This document shows positions 1-9,091 of a DNA stretch of 64,000 bases, piece after piece (the first letter of the stretch is position 1; every line of letters starts with the position of its first letter). A model generated the notes under the pieces. The model had not been told where the DNA came from, searched no databases, and saw nothing but the letters and a program-made list of their open reading frames with translations. The DNA is from CADCTM01 sp049671305. Lineage in GTDB: Bacteria > Cyanobacteriota > Cyanobacteriia > Cyanobacteriales > Coleofasciculaceae. The stretch lies in NCBI GenBank assembly GCA_049671305.1, contig JBATUR010000097.1:41539-105538 (forward strand), given 5' to 3'. A program made the position numbers and the translations under genes.

Positions 1-1565
1 GCCACTGTAGAGCGTAAACGCGGCGAGATGGCATCTCTTGCCTCATAAGCAAGGGTTACAGCTAATCTAATACCTTGCAACTTCTCCAATTCCTGACGCC
101 GGGGAGCATAAATCAAGCTTCGTTTAATTCCTGTATCAGTTAAGATAAATAAAATGTATTGACTTTCAAAAATTGCTCTCGGTTCAAGTAGCAATTGTGA
201 GACACGATATCGCCAAGATAAGTTATTACGAAAACGGGCAATTTCTCGTGTGGAAATTAAACGACTATCATAAAAGCTTTGCTTAATTGTTTCCAGATCA
301 GCAAATTCATTTAAAAGTGGATTAATCACCGCATTAGCAACTTGAATTATCAGGTTCTGAATCAACATTTCGGCTCGTGCCAGTGCTTCGGGTGTTTGGG
401 CTGGATACTCAACATTATCAATCATTAAGCCAGTTTCAAACAACTGATGATCTAATAATTCAACAACCAAAGGAATTTTATCAAGAATTGTGGCTTGGAC
501 ATTCATGGCATTTGCTAGCAAAATCTGCACAACTTCTAATTCGTTATTTCCCACAGGCACTGTGTAATATTTGCCAAAAAATTCTGTGACGGAGAGTTGC
601 CATAAATCTTGTAGAATTTGTGTCTTTTTCTTCTTTAGTTGCTCTTGTGTTACCTGAGAAAAACTCAGTTCTTCTAATATTGCTTCTAGTTTTTGGAAGA
701 CAATATAAAGCAGGGCTTGTTTTTTTTCAGCTTGCAAAATATCAATTTCTAAGACAATACCAGTCAGATTTACTAAACTACTATTCAGTTTTTCTAAGGT
801 TACCTGAAGGGGTGTTAAAAATTGAGCTTCATTCGACGGTAGTTGCCTTGTTATAGCGCGATTTAAAGACTGACGAGGTGGTGTATTATCTGGTCGCTGA
901 TTACTCTTGGTTTCTAGGACAATTACATCAGTTGGTAATAGTTGATTCACTAGCCAGCGCGCTGCCAAAAGCTCACGGCGTCGCCCATTCCAATACAACC
1001 AATCAAAGGTTGAAAGATTGACATTTTGCTGTTGGTTGATTTTTGCCAAGGCATCTTCTATTTGTCGTAGTCCTTGGGCTCGCATTTTGTAATGCCAACT
1101 GGGAGAAGGTACAGCATTAATTGCTAGAGGTGAAGTGTTAAGTTGCCAGTAAAATTGACCGGAGATCAGTTGATACATCACTTCAATAAGTAATGCGATT
1201 TCTACTCCTTTAGGACAATAACCTTCAACACCGCACTTTTGAGCAGCAGTAAGCAGCGCTGGTTCTGATTCGGCAGTCAGCAATAATATGGGTATGGCAT
1301 AATTTGCTTTTAATTGTTGACAAAGTGCCAAACCTGTTAGCTCAGGGTTTTGACGACCAATATTTAGTTCTAAAACCACTAAAGCGATGCTATTGTCAGC
1401 CTCAGCTAAAATATTGAGAGCAGCTATTCCTGTTTCTGCTTCGACGATTTCTAAATTAGTAGACGCTGCCAAGGCAGTATGTAGACCCAAGCGAAAAATT
1501 GAGTCATCATCAATTAATATGATTTTTGTTACGCCTGCTTGCAGCATCCCTTCGCTATTGCTCAT
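1..1565 (-). CDS. Ycf55/DUF3685 protein with N-terminal receiver-like domain (partial)
   Basis: The frame is open from the ATG at 1565 to the left edge, giving 521 visible codons; the C-terminus lies outside the window. Residues about 13-130 read as a CheY-like receiver (acidic cluster IDDD at 18-21, a T/A switch region, a Lys in YCPKG). The rest matches the cyanobacterial DUF3685 family, related to the plastid protein Ycf55, whose function is unknown. The phospho-acceptor position is Glu66 (codon 1368-1370, context VVLELNI) rather than Asp, so the domain is probably not regulated by classical Asp phosphorylation. Family assignment rests on recognition of the overall protein, not on a search. 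Confidence 0.8.
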   Translation of the reverse strand, partial: MSNSEGMLQAGVTKIILIDDDSIFRLGLHTALAASTNLEIVEAETGIAALNILAEADNSIALVVLELNIGRQNPELTGLALCQQLKANYAIPILLLTAESEPALLTAAQKCGVEGYCPKGVEIALLIEVMYQLISGQFYWQLNTSPLAINAVPSPSWHYKMRAQGLRQIEDALAKINQQQNVNLSTFDWLYWNGRRRELLAARWLVNQLLPTDVIVLETKSNQRPDNTPPRQSLNRAITRQLPSNEAQFLTPLQVTLEKLNSSLVNLTGIVLEIDILQAEKKQALLYIVFQKLEAILEELSFSQVTQEQLKKKKTQILQDLWQLSVTEFFGKYYTVPVGNNELEVVQILLANAMNVQATILDKIPLVVELLDHQLFETGLMIDNVEYPAQTPEALARAEMLIQNLIIQVANAVINPLLNEFADLETIKQSFYDSRLISTREIARFRNNLSWRYRVSQLLLEPRAIFESQYILFILTDTGIKRSLIYAPRRQELEKLQGIRLAVTLAYEARDAISPRLRSTV

Positions 1566-1716
1566 AGCTCTAGAACTCCTCAGTTGAATGTACTATAGTC
1601 TTCACACTAATTAAATCAACTGATGATACCAAGCTGAGGTTCGCCAATGTTTAACAGCGGACTAATTCCTACTCCTAAAATCCTGATCTCTTCTCTTATG
1701 GAAGATTATGCCAAGT

Positions 1717-2199
1717 TTAGTGACGCCGATTCAATCCCTGATTTGGTAATTTATTGACAACTTGGTGTTTCAGAAGTCTATTTTGTAAGGTACGATGACT
1801 CTTACCAGAATTTTTAGGCACTACAGGCGATCGCCAAAGTAGAAAAGGAATACTCAAAAGTCCTAAAATAATCACAATTGAGGCAGTAATCCAAACCATC
1901 AAACGATTAGGCTGATAGTTAGCTTGCTCAATTTGCCGGAAAACTTGGTTGTAACGCCATACTGCTAAGATAATCACCATAATTCCCACAACTACCAAAC
2001 TAACGCCGATGGTTTGGGAACTAATAAACGAGTGTGTTAAGTTGTTTTGGCTACTAAGATTAACTTCTAATTCATGCAAAAATAAACCAAAGCGAGAAAT
2101 AGTTAAACCAAAGCCAATTAAGGCAATGGAAGTACGCAACCAAGCTAGAAAAGTCCGCTCGTTGGCTTGATGTTCTCGCTGGCGGTCAATTTTTGACAT
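1717..2199 (-). CDS. DUF202 (YidH-like) inner membrane protein
   Basis: The 160-residue protein starts with a charged segment containing the DUF202 signature NERTFLAWLRTSIALIGFG (about 13-31). Three hydrophobic segments follow, at about 24-42, 63-83 and 103-122. The C-terminus is basic and probably cytoplasmic. DUF202 proteins are small membrane proteins of unknown biochemical role. The ATG at 2199 is the natural start because the conserved motif begins 13 residues later. It lies 151 bases downstream of the Ycf55-like gene start and on the same strand as YajQ, so it could be the last gene of a minus-strand unit. Confidence 0.8.
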   Translation of the reverse strand: MSKIDRQREHQANERTFLAWLRTSIALIGFGLTISRFGLFLHELEVNLSSQNNLTHSFISSQTIGVSLVVVGIMVIILAVWRYNQVFRQIEQANYQPNRLMVWITASIVIILGLLSIPFLLWRSPVVPKNSGKSHRTLQNRLLKHQVVNKLPNQGLNRRH

Positions 2200-2246
2200 G
2201 AAATACTTAATTCAATTTTATCACCTTTTTAGTTATAAAATTAGCT

Positions 2247-2741
2247 TTAGCGATAATTAGTAAATTGCAGTGCCACAGGTAAATCTTCTTGCTTCACTCG
2301 CGTCATCACTTCTTGTAAGTCGTCTTTCGATTTACTAGAAATCCGCACCACATCTCCTTGAATTGAAGCTTGCACCTTTTTAAATTCATCACGAATTAGT
2401 TTGGTGATTTGTTTGCCAATTTCTTGACTAATGCCTTTTTTTAGTTTAATTTCTTGGCGGACACGATTACCACTGGCAGATTCGACTTTGCCGTAATCGA
2501 AAATTTTCAAGGAAAGATTACGTTTAGCAGCTTTAGTTTGCAAAATTGTCTGAATTGCATCAAGAGTAAATTCACTATCGGTATTCACGGTAATTGCTTC
2601 CTCACCCAATTCTACCGTTGTTTTAGTATCCTTTAAGTCGTAGCGACTGCTAATATCTCTGAGGGTTTGATCTACGGTATTAACCAACTCTTGTCGGTCA
2701 AAATCACTAACAATATCAAATGAAGAAGTAGAAGGAGCCAT
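2247..2741 (-). CDS. YajQ family nucleotide (cyclic di-GMP)-binding protein
   Basis: The product is 164 residues from the ATG at 2741, matching the usual YajQ length of about 163. The N-terminus (SSFDIVSDFDRQEL) aligns with the E. coli protein start, and the C-terminal half carries IQGDVVRISSKSKDDLQ, a family hallmark. A longer reading from an ATG at 2783 adds 14 poorly conserved residues and seems less likely. Neither start has a strong ribosome-binding site. The family has two ferredoxin-like folds; some members bind cyclic di-GMP or act as transcription co-factors. That link is notable because an EAL protein is encoded in the same window, but no connection is shown by the sequence. Confidence 0.9.
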   Translation of the reverse strand: MAPSTSSFDIVSDFDRQELVNTVDQTLRDISSRYDLKDTKTTVELGEEAITVNTDSEFTLDAIQTILQTKAAKRNLSLKIFDYGKVESASGNRVRQEIKLKKGISQEIGKQITKLIRDEFKKVQASIQGDVVRISSKSKDDLQEVMTRVKQEDLPVALQFTNYR

Positions 2742-2810
2742 AAAAGTATTTAAATTCGGGTATGGTTGGTTTACTGCTAACAACCCACATCCAAATAAAT
2801 TTGAGGATTG

Positions 2811-3230
2811 TTAGCTTATGGGGTTATTAAGACTCAAAATGCTCAAAACATAGAGAGTGCCACTGCAAAGAGAACCGATGGCAAACATTAGCGATCGCGC
2901 TAAAGGGATATTAAAAATATAAAATAGCGAATAGAGTAATCGCACCACCACAAAAGCGATCGCAGCACCAATCGCCAAAGACGAATTTTGACCCGTCACA
3001 TAAGCCATTAACGCCGCAGGAGCAAAAATTGTAAACGCTTCAAAAGTATTTTCATGAGCCCAAGTTGCTCGCTTGGCATAGTCGGGTAACTTATCAAACA
3101 TGGCACGAGGTGCACCCATTTCATAGCCGACACTAATTCGAGCATAACCCACCAACAAAAATGGTAGGTAGATCAAGACCATGCCTGCCGCCACACAATA
3201 AAGTAAAATCCGAGAATCTTCTAGATTCAT
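2811..3230 (-). CDS. MAPEG family membrane protein
   Basis: About 139 residues with four predicted membrane helices. The central region with FDKLPDYAKRATWAHENTFEAF is typical of MAPEG proteins (membrane-associated proteins in eicosanoid and glutathione metabolism). In bacteria the substrate is usually unknown. A GTG at 3233 directly abuts the TAA stop of the upstream DprA-like gene, and the next codon is ATG at 3230; I take the ATG. The zero-gap arrangement implies translational coupling with that gene. Confidence 0.85.
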   Translation of the reverse strand: MNLEDSRILLYCVAAGMVLIYLPFLLVGYARISVGYEMGAPRAMFDKLPDYAKRATWAHENTFEAFTIFAPAALMAYVTGQNSSLAIGAAIAFVVVRLLYSLFYIFNIPLARSLMFAIGSLCSGTLYVLSILSLNNPIS

Positions 3231-3233
3231 CAC

Positions 3234-3737
3234 TTAATCAAAATAGAACAATGTAACCAGCTTACGTTGGTCTTCTGCTTCCTCACAAGTTTTTAGCAGA
3301 GTTTTGCTATCGTGAAACGCAAAACAAATGAGCTGCTGACAACGAGAAATAATTTCAGCATTGCACAAAGCACTCGCTTCACCCAGAGACAAATGATCGT
3401 TTTCTGGATTTTCCACCAAATTCATCACATTTTCCAACTGCTTACGAGATTCCCTTGGTTGACGCTCCAAACTTTGGGGCAGAATCACAGTTAGTAAACT
3501 AGGATCAGCGCGCATAGCGCCGCGAATTGCCGCAGAATTAGTGCCAGTGGCACCAGAAGTCATGAGACGATTGCCCTCTAAGATCAGAGCGTAGCTCATC
3601 ATCTCAATAAGATTTTGATGCGTAATTGGAACATGACGAGAACCCAAGATAGCAATCCGTTTCGAGCCGGTTTGCTGGATCGTCGCTAGTTCTTGCGCTA
3701 GTGTATCAACACCAGAGATGCCTACTGATTGAGTCAA
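3234..3737 (-). CDS. DprA-like/SLOG-fold DNA recombination-mediator protein A
   Basis: The 167-residue protein has a Rossmann-like SLOG fold: the nucleotide-binding strand and loop RIAILGSRHVP at about 27-37, then MTSGATGTNSAAIRGA. It resembles the short cyanobacterial proteins named DNA recombination-mediator protein A, but lacks the extra domains of full-length DprA. SLOG proteins bind nucleotides or single-stranded DNA. The only usable start ahead of the fold is a TTG at 3737, because the frame is closed by a stop upstream with no ATG or GTG in between. It is coupled to the MAPEG gene. Confidence 0.75.
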   Translation of the reverse strand: MTQSVGISGVDTLAQELATIQQTGSKRIAILGSRHVPITHQNLIEMMSYALILEGNRLMTSGATGTNSAAIRGAMRADPSLLTVILPQSLERQPRESRKQLENVMNLVENPENDHLSLGEASALCNAEIISRCQQLICFAFHDSKTLLKTCEEAEDQRKLVTLFYFD

Positions 3738-3836
3738 AGATGGTAGGTTAGGCTGAACAACCCAGCTATATTAACAGAATTGGCGGCTTTTCTCTCACTA
3801 TTCCCCAGAGAAATCACTCATTTTTCTGGTAGTGAA

Positions 3837-5105
3837 TTATCGAAAAATCAAATCTATGCGACGTTGAGCCTGATTTAGCGCTGCTTGCGGAGAACTTTTA
3901 CCTAGCAAAACCGCTTCAATTGCCCGACCAATACTGTCAGAAATCCGGCTATAATTCGCTAAAATCGGACGCGACCGCCCAAATTTTGCCTGTTCAATAA
4001 ATACCTCTGCCTGGGGGTGTTGCTGCAAAAAAGTTTGATAAACTGGGCTTTGTCGCGCCTTAAGATTTACTGGCAAGTAGCCCGTTTCCGTCGCCCACTG
4101 GGTCTGAAATGCCTCAGCAAGCACAAACTCCGCAAAGCTAAAGGCGGCTCTTTCTCGTTCTGCTGTGGTTTTAAACAAAAACAGATTTTCACCGCCCACA
4201 ACCGTTGCCTGTCGCCCTCCAGAGGGAATCGGGAAAACATCAAAATCAACACCTGTCTGCTGCAGTTGTCCCAATGTCCAAGGACCCGACAACTGCATGG
4301 CGACTTTGCCCGCCAAAAAGCGATTCATTTCATAACCACGCTCCGGCAATGATAATACTGTTGAGCCATCATCCATCAAATCGCGCCAAAATTGCAAAGC
4401 TGAAGTCGCTTTTGGATTTACCAAATTGACAGTTTGTGTAGAGTCAGTTAATTCGCCGCCACCACTCCACAAAAACGGCAACCACATAAATACTGTCCAC
4501 TCACCTTTGCCCAAGGGTAACAGCATTCCATACTGATCTTTACGACCATCACCATCAGTATCCTTGGTTAAAGTTTGAGCTACTGAGCGTAACTCTGCCC
4601 AAGTTTGAGGCAAATGTGTAATTCCTGCCGCCTTAAACAGCGAGGGACGGTAAAAAATTCCGGCATTATTTGTGCCAAATGGCACAGACCAAAGTTTATT
4701 TTGAAACTGCATCGATTCCAACAAAGCTGGATCAATTTCACTTTTTAGCGGCGACGTGGCTAAAAAATCATCCAAAGGACGGATGGCATTTAGTGCGACT
4801 AGCTGGGCTGTAATTGTTGAATTGAACCACAACAAATCTGGCGGTGCTTTGCCGACAACACTTGCCAAAATCTTAGGCATTTGTTGGTCTTCTTGTCCGA
4901 CATACAAAGATGTCACCTGGATTTTGGGATGTTCGCGGTTAAAGCGCTCTACTAACGCCTGTAGGACATCTCGATTTGCTGGAGGGTTAACGGATTGCCA
5001 GAGTGTTAATTGCACTACTCCAGGGTCATTGGGAGAGCTTTGTAGCTGGCATCCGGTTAGGAGGAGTAGGCAAGCCAATATTAAGCCACGCACTAGTTGT
5101 CCCAT
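3837..5105 (-). CDS. ABC transporter sugar-binding lipoprotein (family 1 solute-binding protein)
   Basis: From the ATG at 5105 the product is 422 residues and begins with a lipoprotein signal peptide ending in the lipobox LLTGC, so Cys19 would be lipidated. The body follows the MalE/UgpB-type fold: LTLWQSVNPP, FNREHPKIQV, PPDLLWFNS, and a C-terminal helix ending LNQAQRRIDLIFR. An in-frame ATG at 5246 adds 47 residues ahead of the signal peptide, which would disrupt export, so I reject it. No permease or ATPase genes lie beside it, so it must work with a transporter encoded elsewhere. The sugar is unknown. Confidence 0.85.
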   Translation of the reverse strand: MGQLVRGLILACLLLLTGCQLQSSPNDPGVVQLTLWQSVNPPANRDVLQALVERFNREHPKIQVTSLYVGQEDQQMPKILASVVGKAPPDLLWFNSTITAQLVALNAIRPLDDFLATSPLKSEIDPALLESMQFQNKLWSVPFGTNNAGIFYRPSLFKAAGITHLPQTWAELRSVAQTLTKDTDGDGRKDQYGMLLPLGKGEWTVFMWLPFLWSGGGELTDSTQTVNLVNPKATSALQFWRDLMDDGSTVLSLPERGYEMNRFLAGKVAMQLSGPWTLGQLQQTGVDFDVFPIPSGGRQATVVGGENLFLFKTTAERERAAFSFAEFVLAEAFQTQWATETGYLPVNLKARQSPVYQTFLQQHPQAEVFIEQAKFGRSRPILANYSRISDSIGRAIEAVLLGKSSPQAALNQAQRRIDLIFR

Positions 5106-5501
5106 TTGGTTAATTGATGCCAGCAGGTATTGTTGAGCAGAAGCGATTCGATTGAGATCAACAATACCTGATTCAGAGCTAAAATCGGCTTTTGGTGTTG
5201 TAACGTGAGGATTTTTGAGGCATGACAAAATCAGAGTGCGTGGCATTTACACAGTGTATTTACATAGCAGCAAGCTAAAAAAATAACCAATAACCCCGTA
5301 ATTTCCACGAGGGATAGAAAAAACGACCGTGCAACAATTTATGGATTGTCTTCTTAATTATCGAAACATCACGAATTGAGATTTGTGATGTTGATCAATT
5401 AGGAAATGGGGAAAAATGAGTTGATGGAGATGGAAGCTATAAGTAATTTTGTGGCAATTATTGCAAACAATAGTTTGCCAATTTTGGAGAGGGGAAAACC
5501 A
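5106..5501. other. Divergent intergenic region upstream of the signalling cluster
   Basis: This stretch separates the minus-strand lipoprotein gene from the plus-strand receiver gene at 5502. It holds a 28-base dyad (5365-5392), a good Shine-Dalgarno (GGAGAGGGG, 5486-5494) and nothing else that I can assign. Two in-frame upstream ATGs (from 5406) exist but are not supported. Confidence 0.6.
5365..5392. promoter_or_regulatory. Inverted repeat upstream of the receiver gene
   Basis: Arms AACATCACGAAT and ATTTGTGATGTT flank the loop TGAG. All twelve positions pair if one G-U wobble is allowed. It could be an operator dyad or an RNA hairpin in the leader of the signalling cluster. No T-run follows, so a simple terminator for the plus strand is unlikely. 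Confidence 0.5.
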
Positions 5502-5888
5502 ATGGCGAAGATTTTGGTGATAGAAGATGAGGAAACTGTCCGAGATAATATTTGGGAACTGCTAGATGCAGAAGGATTTGAGACGCTAGTCGCTGAAAAT
5601 GGTTGTATAGGTGTTGAGTTGGCAACTCAGGCACTTCCTGATCTAATTTTATGTGATCTGAGAATGCCGGAATTAGACGGTTATGGCGTTTTAAAGGCGT
5701 TGCGTTCTGATCCCACTACCGCCGCAATTCCTGTGCTATTTGTAACAGCCAGAGCATCCCAGGCTGAGTTGAGTTATGGCATGGGATTGGGCGCTAATGC
5801 TTATATTACCAAACCATTCTCTTTATCTGAGCTGTTGGCTGCGATCGCGCAAGTTCTATCAACTCACAAATCTTCGTCGAATAATTAA
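5502..5888 (+). CDS. Stand-alone CheY-like response regulator
   Basis: 128 residues containing one receiver domain: acidic pocket Glu8-Asp9, phospho-acceptor Asp52 (LCDLRMPELDG), switch Thr in FVTARAS, and Lys in ITKPF. There is no output domain, so it must act by protein-protein contact. The ATG at 5502 follows the Shine-Dalgarno GGAGAGGGG at 5486-5494; a longer frame from 5406 begins with unrelated residues. The receiver is closely similar to those of the proteins starting at 9092 and 10967 (shared VIEDEE, ELLDAEGFE, and PDLILCD), which suggests local duplication. It heads the four-gene signalling cluster. Confidence 0.9.
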   Translation: MAKILVIEDEETVRDNIWELLDAEGFETLVAENGCIGVELATQALPDLILCDLRMPELDGYGVLKALRSDPTTAAIPVLFVTARASQAELSYGMGLGANAYITKPFSLSELLAAIAQVLSTHKSSSNN

Positions 5889-5938
5889 AGTAAACGCCAA
5901 TATTACCCAAAAAGTTCCATCTTTTTCAGTTGCGACTT

Positions 5939-8900
5939 ATGCTGATTTCATCAAACCTAACCATGCACTCAACACCGAAGTTGGACGCAAATCATCAGCT
6001 ATTAACTATTCAAACCGCTATTATTAACCAACTCGCTCAAGTTATACGGGGCAAATTGGTTCTCGATAACCTATTGCCAGGTATTAGCGAGCAACTGCGT
6101 GATACTCTGCTCCTCAGCGGTGCTCTGATTTTTCGTGCTGATCAATTGGAACCACTAGCTGCCTCGACGGAGCAACAAAGCTCGGTTTTTTGGTCAATAT
6201 GTCAAGAGTTTTGTAAGTACTATAGCGATCGCCTAAATCAAGGCAAACTGATACTGCTATCTGCAACTGAGCGACAACTTCCTTCATCGCTTCGAGACTT
6301 AGCCAAACAAGCGAATTTGTCTAATTTGTTGATTGTGCCTCTTTTGCACCGACAAAGGTACATTGGCGGTATAGCACTGTATTTGTGTGAGCAAGAACGT
6401 GAATGGGTTCCTCAAGAAATTGCTTTTGTGCAGGCGATCGCTGATCAGTGTGCCACAGTTTTAGCTTTTACTCTCCTAGAAGAACGTTGCCAAAGCGAAG
6501 TTCAACGCCGTCAGAAGAGCGAAACTCAGCTCAAGGCTTTATGTAACCAAACTAGTCAATTGATCGGGTTGCTGACGCCCCAAGGTATCGTTGTGGAGGC
6601 AAATCAGAGAGCTTTGGCTTTTGTGGGATTACCAAAGTCAGAGATTTTGGGGCGTCCGTTTTGGCAGATGCAGTGGTGGGATACCTCCTCAACTCATCAG
6701 CAACAGCAAGAAGCCTTTTCGCAGCGACTATTTCGGGCTATTGCTGCGGCGGCTAAAGGTCAAGTTGTGCGTTATGAAGCGGATGTTTTGGGTAGAGATG
6801 GTAAGGTTGTCACTCTTGATATTGCTTTAAGTCCTCATCATGATGAAATAGAGCAAGTTGTTTTGTTAGTTTTTGAAGCGAGGGAAATTACCGCATCTAA
6901 GCAGGCGCAGTCAGAATTGCAAGAAAGTGTGGCGAGGAATAAGGCACTTTTGGCAGCGATACCTGATTTAATTTTACGCTTGACGCGATCGGGTATTTAT
7001 CTTGATTACAAAACTGTTAGAGAAGAATTTTTAGGCAGACCTCTTCAAGATTGTATCGGCAAACATTTGCATCAAGTTTTGCCACGGCAGGTGGCAGGTT
7101 TAATTTGGCATCATGTTGAGTTAGCTTTTTTAAGTGATCAAGTTCAAATTGTTGAGTATCAATTATCGCTCAATGGCAAATCCTATGACTTTGAAGCGCG
7201 TATCGTCAAAAGCGGAGACGATGAAGTTGTGGCGGTTATCAAAGATATTACGGCACGAGTACAAGCGCGAGTTGCTTTAGAGCAAACTAATCAGGCTTTG
7301 GAAGTGCGAGTGCAAGAGCGTACAGCAGCCTTGAGAGAGTCTAATCATATCTTGAGAGCTGAGATTGTTGATCGCAAAAAAGCAGAGGTGCGGCGCAGAG
7401 AAAGCGAAGAAAGATTTCGTCAGGCTGTACTTAATGCGCCTTTCCCGATTATGATTCATGCCTGTGATGGTGAAATTGTGCAAATTAATCAAGTTTGGAC
7501 AGAGCTGACGGGTTATACTCATGCAGAAATTCCGACGATTGCGGCTTGGACAAAAAAAGCTTCTGGAACCCGTGAAAAGTTCAAACGTTCATTATCTAGA
7601 GGTGATGACTCGTTAGAATTTGAGCCAACGACGTTATTATTGCAAAATGAGAATTCTGGAGCGATTCTTGACGGTAAGTTGTATCAGGTGGATGAGGGAG
7701 AATTCCCACTAGTTACCAAAAATGGTGTCCACAGAATTTGGTATTTTCGTTCGGCACCTTCAGGTTGTTTAATTGATGGTAGAAGCTTGACCATCTCAAT
7801 GGCGATCGATATTACTGAACGCAAGCAGGCAGAAAGATCACAACGTTTTTTGCATTCTGTTACCCAAGCGATTTTTGAGTCTGTTGATTTTCATTCTGCC
7901 CTCAAGGTTGCTTTACAAGAAATCTGTACCGCTACAGGTTGGGATATCGGCGAAGCTTGGATACCTAGTGCTGATGGTAGTGTGTTGGAATGTAGTCCGG
8001 CATGGTATGGCAGTGAGAGTTTAGAGGCGTTTCACAGCGCCAGCGAGGCGTTGACTTTTGCGCCCGGTGTCGGTTTACCTGGACGTGTTTGGCAATTAAA
8101 ACAGGCACAGTGGCGACGGGATATTGCTGGCGAGTCTGATGAAAACTTTTTTCGACGGCAATTGGCGCAGCAGGCGGGGCTAAAATCAGGGCTTGGAATT
8201 CCACTTTTTACGACTACGGGTGTTTTGGCAGTCCTGGTTTTTTATATGTTTGAATCTCAAGATGAAGATGAACGTTTAACTGAGTTGATTTCGGCTTCTA
8301 CGGAATTAGGAGTAATGATTCAACGCAAACAAGCAGAAGGAGAAGTTCTTAAGGCGTTAACTAAAGAAAAGGAATTGACAGAACTTAAGTCACGGTTTAT
8401 TGCGATGGCTTCTCACGAGTTTCGCACTCCTTTAACCACGATTCAATCTTCATCAGAGTTGTTGGAATATTACAGTCAAGAATGGGTTCATGAGAAAAAA
8501 ATAGCCCATTTTCATCGTATTCAAACCTCAGTCAAGCACATGACGAAGTTGTTAAATGATGTGCTAATTATTGGTAGGGCAGAAGCAGGAAAGTTGAGCT
8601 TTGAGCCGGCATTGTTAGATTTAGAAAGTTTTTGCCACAATTTAGTTGAAGAATTACAAGTTAATGATACTCATCAACATACTATTAATTTTAGTTGTGT
8701 GCGGGAGCTAGAAAAATCTGCTAATATCGAGCCTTCCTTGGTTGACAAGCTGATTTATATGGATGAAACGCTGCTAAGGCAAATCCTGGAAAATTTATTG
8801 AGTAATGCCATTAAGTATTCTCCTAAAGATAGCGTTATTGAGTTTGCACTAAGGTATTCGTCAACTCAGGCAGTTTTTCAAGTACGCGATCAAGGAATTG

Positions 8901-9088
8901 GTATTCCTATAAAAGACCAACCACTACTATTTGAAAGCTTTCATCGGGCAACAAATGTTGGAACAATTTCTGGCACAGGTTTAGGATTAGCTATTGTTAA
9001 AAAATGTGTGGATATCCACCAAGGTAAAGTTGCCATTGAGAGCGAAATCGGGGTAGGCACTACTTTTACTGTTACACTACCAACTTAA
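5939..9088 (+). CDS. Multi-sensor histidine kinase (GAF-PAS-PAS-PAS-GAF-HisKA-HATPase)
   Basis: About 1049 residues with no obvious membrane segment, so probably cytoplasmic. In order I read a GAF domain (about 20-185), two PAS domains (about 200-330 and 340-440), a coiled coil rich in Gln, Glu and Arg (about 445-490), a third PAS (about 490-660), a second GAF (about 670-820), HisKA with His826 in ASHEFRTPL, and a HATPase with the N box LLSNAIKYS and the G boxes DQGIGI and GTGLGLAIVKK. The catalytic set looks complete. Starts at TTG 5930, ATG 5939 and ATG 5963 are all possible. The receiver genes on either side are its likely partners; the signal is unknown. Confidence 0.9.
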   Translation: MLISSNLTMHSTPKLDANHQLLTIQTAIINQLAQVIRGKLVLDNLLPGISEQLRDTLLLSGALIFRADQLEPLAASTEQQSSVFWSICQEFCKYYSDRLNQGKLILLSATERQLPSSLRDLAKQANLSNLLIVPLLHRQRYIGGIALYLCEQEREWVPQEIAFVQAIADQCATVLAFTLLEERCQSEVQRRQKSETQLKALCNQTSQLIGLLTPQGIVVEANQRALAFVGLPKSEILGRPFWQMQWWDTSSTHQQQQEAFSQRLFRAIAAAAKGQVVRYEADVLGRDGKVVTLDIALSPHHDEIEQVVLLVFEAREITASKQAQSELQESVARNKALLAAIPDLILRLTRSGIYLDYKTVREEFLGRPLQDCIGKHLHQVLPRQVAGLIWHHVELAFLSDQVQIVEYQLSLNGKSYDFEARIVKSGDDEVVAVIKDITARVQARVALEQTNQALEVRVQERTAALRESNHILRAEIVDRKKAEVRRRESEERFRQAVLNAPFPIMIHACDGEIVQINQVWTELTGYTHAEIPTIAAWTKKASGTREKFKRSLSRGDDSLEFEPTTLLLQNENSGAILDGKLYQVDEGEFPLVTKNGVHRIWYFRSAPSGCLIDGRSLTISMAIDITERKQAERSQRFLHSVTQAIFESVDFHSALKVALQEICTATGWDIGEAWIPSADGSVLECSPAWYGSESLEAFHSASEALTFAPGVGLPGRVWQLKQAQWRRDIAGESDENFFRRQLAQQAGLKSGLGIPLFTTTGVLAVLVFYMFESQDEDERLTELISASTELGVMIQRKQAEGEVLKALTKEKELTELKSRFIAMASHEFRTPLTTIQSSSELLEYYSQEWVHEKKIAHFHRIQTSVKHMTKLLNDVLIIGRAEAGKLSFEPALLDLESFCHNLVEELQVNDTHQHTINFSCVRELEKSANIEPSLVDKLIYMDETLLRQILENLLSNAIKYSPKDSVIEFALRYSSTQAVFQVRDQGIGIPIKDQPLLFESFHRATNVGTISGTGLGLAIVKKCVDIHQGKVAIESEIGVGTTFTVTLPT

Positions 9089-9091
9089 AAA

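Noticed and set aside
5106..5246. 47-residue extension of the sugar-binding lipoprotein
   Set aside because: It would place a hydrophilic stretch ahead of a perfect lipoprotein signal peptide.
5406..5501. Longer start for the first receiver gene
   Set aside because: The added residues have no similarity to receivers and the good ribosome-binding site belongs to the ATG at 5502.
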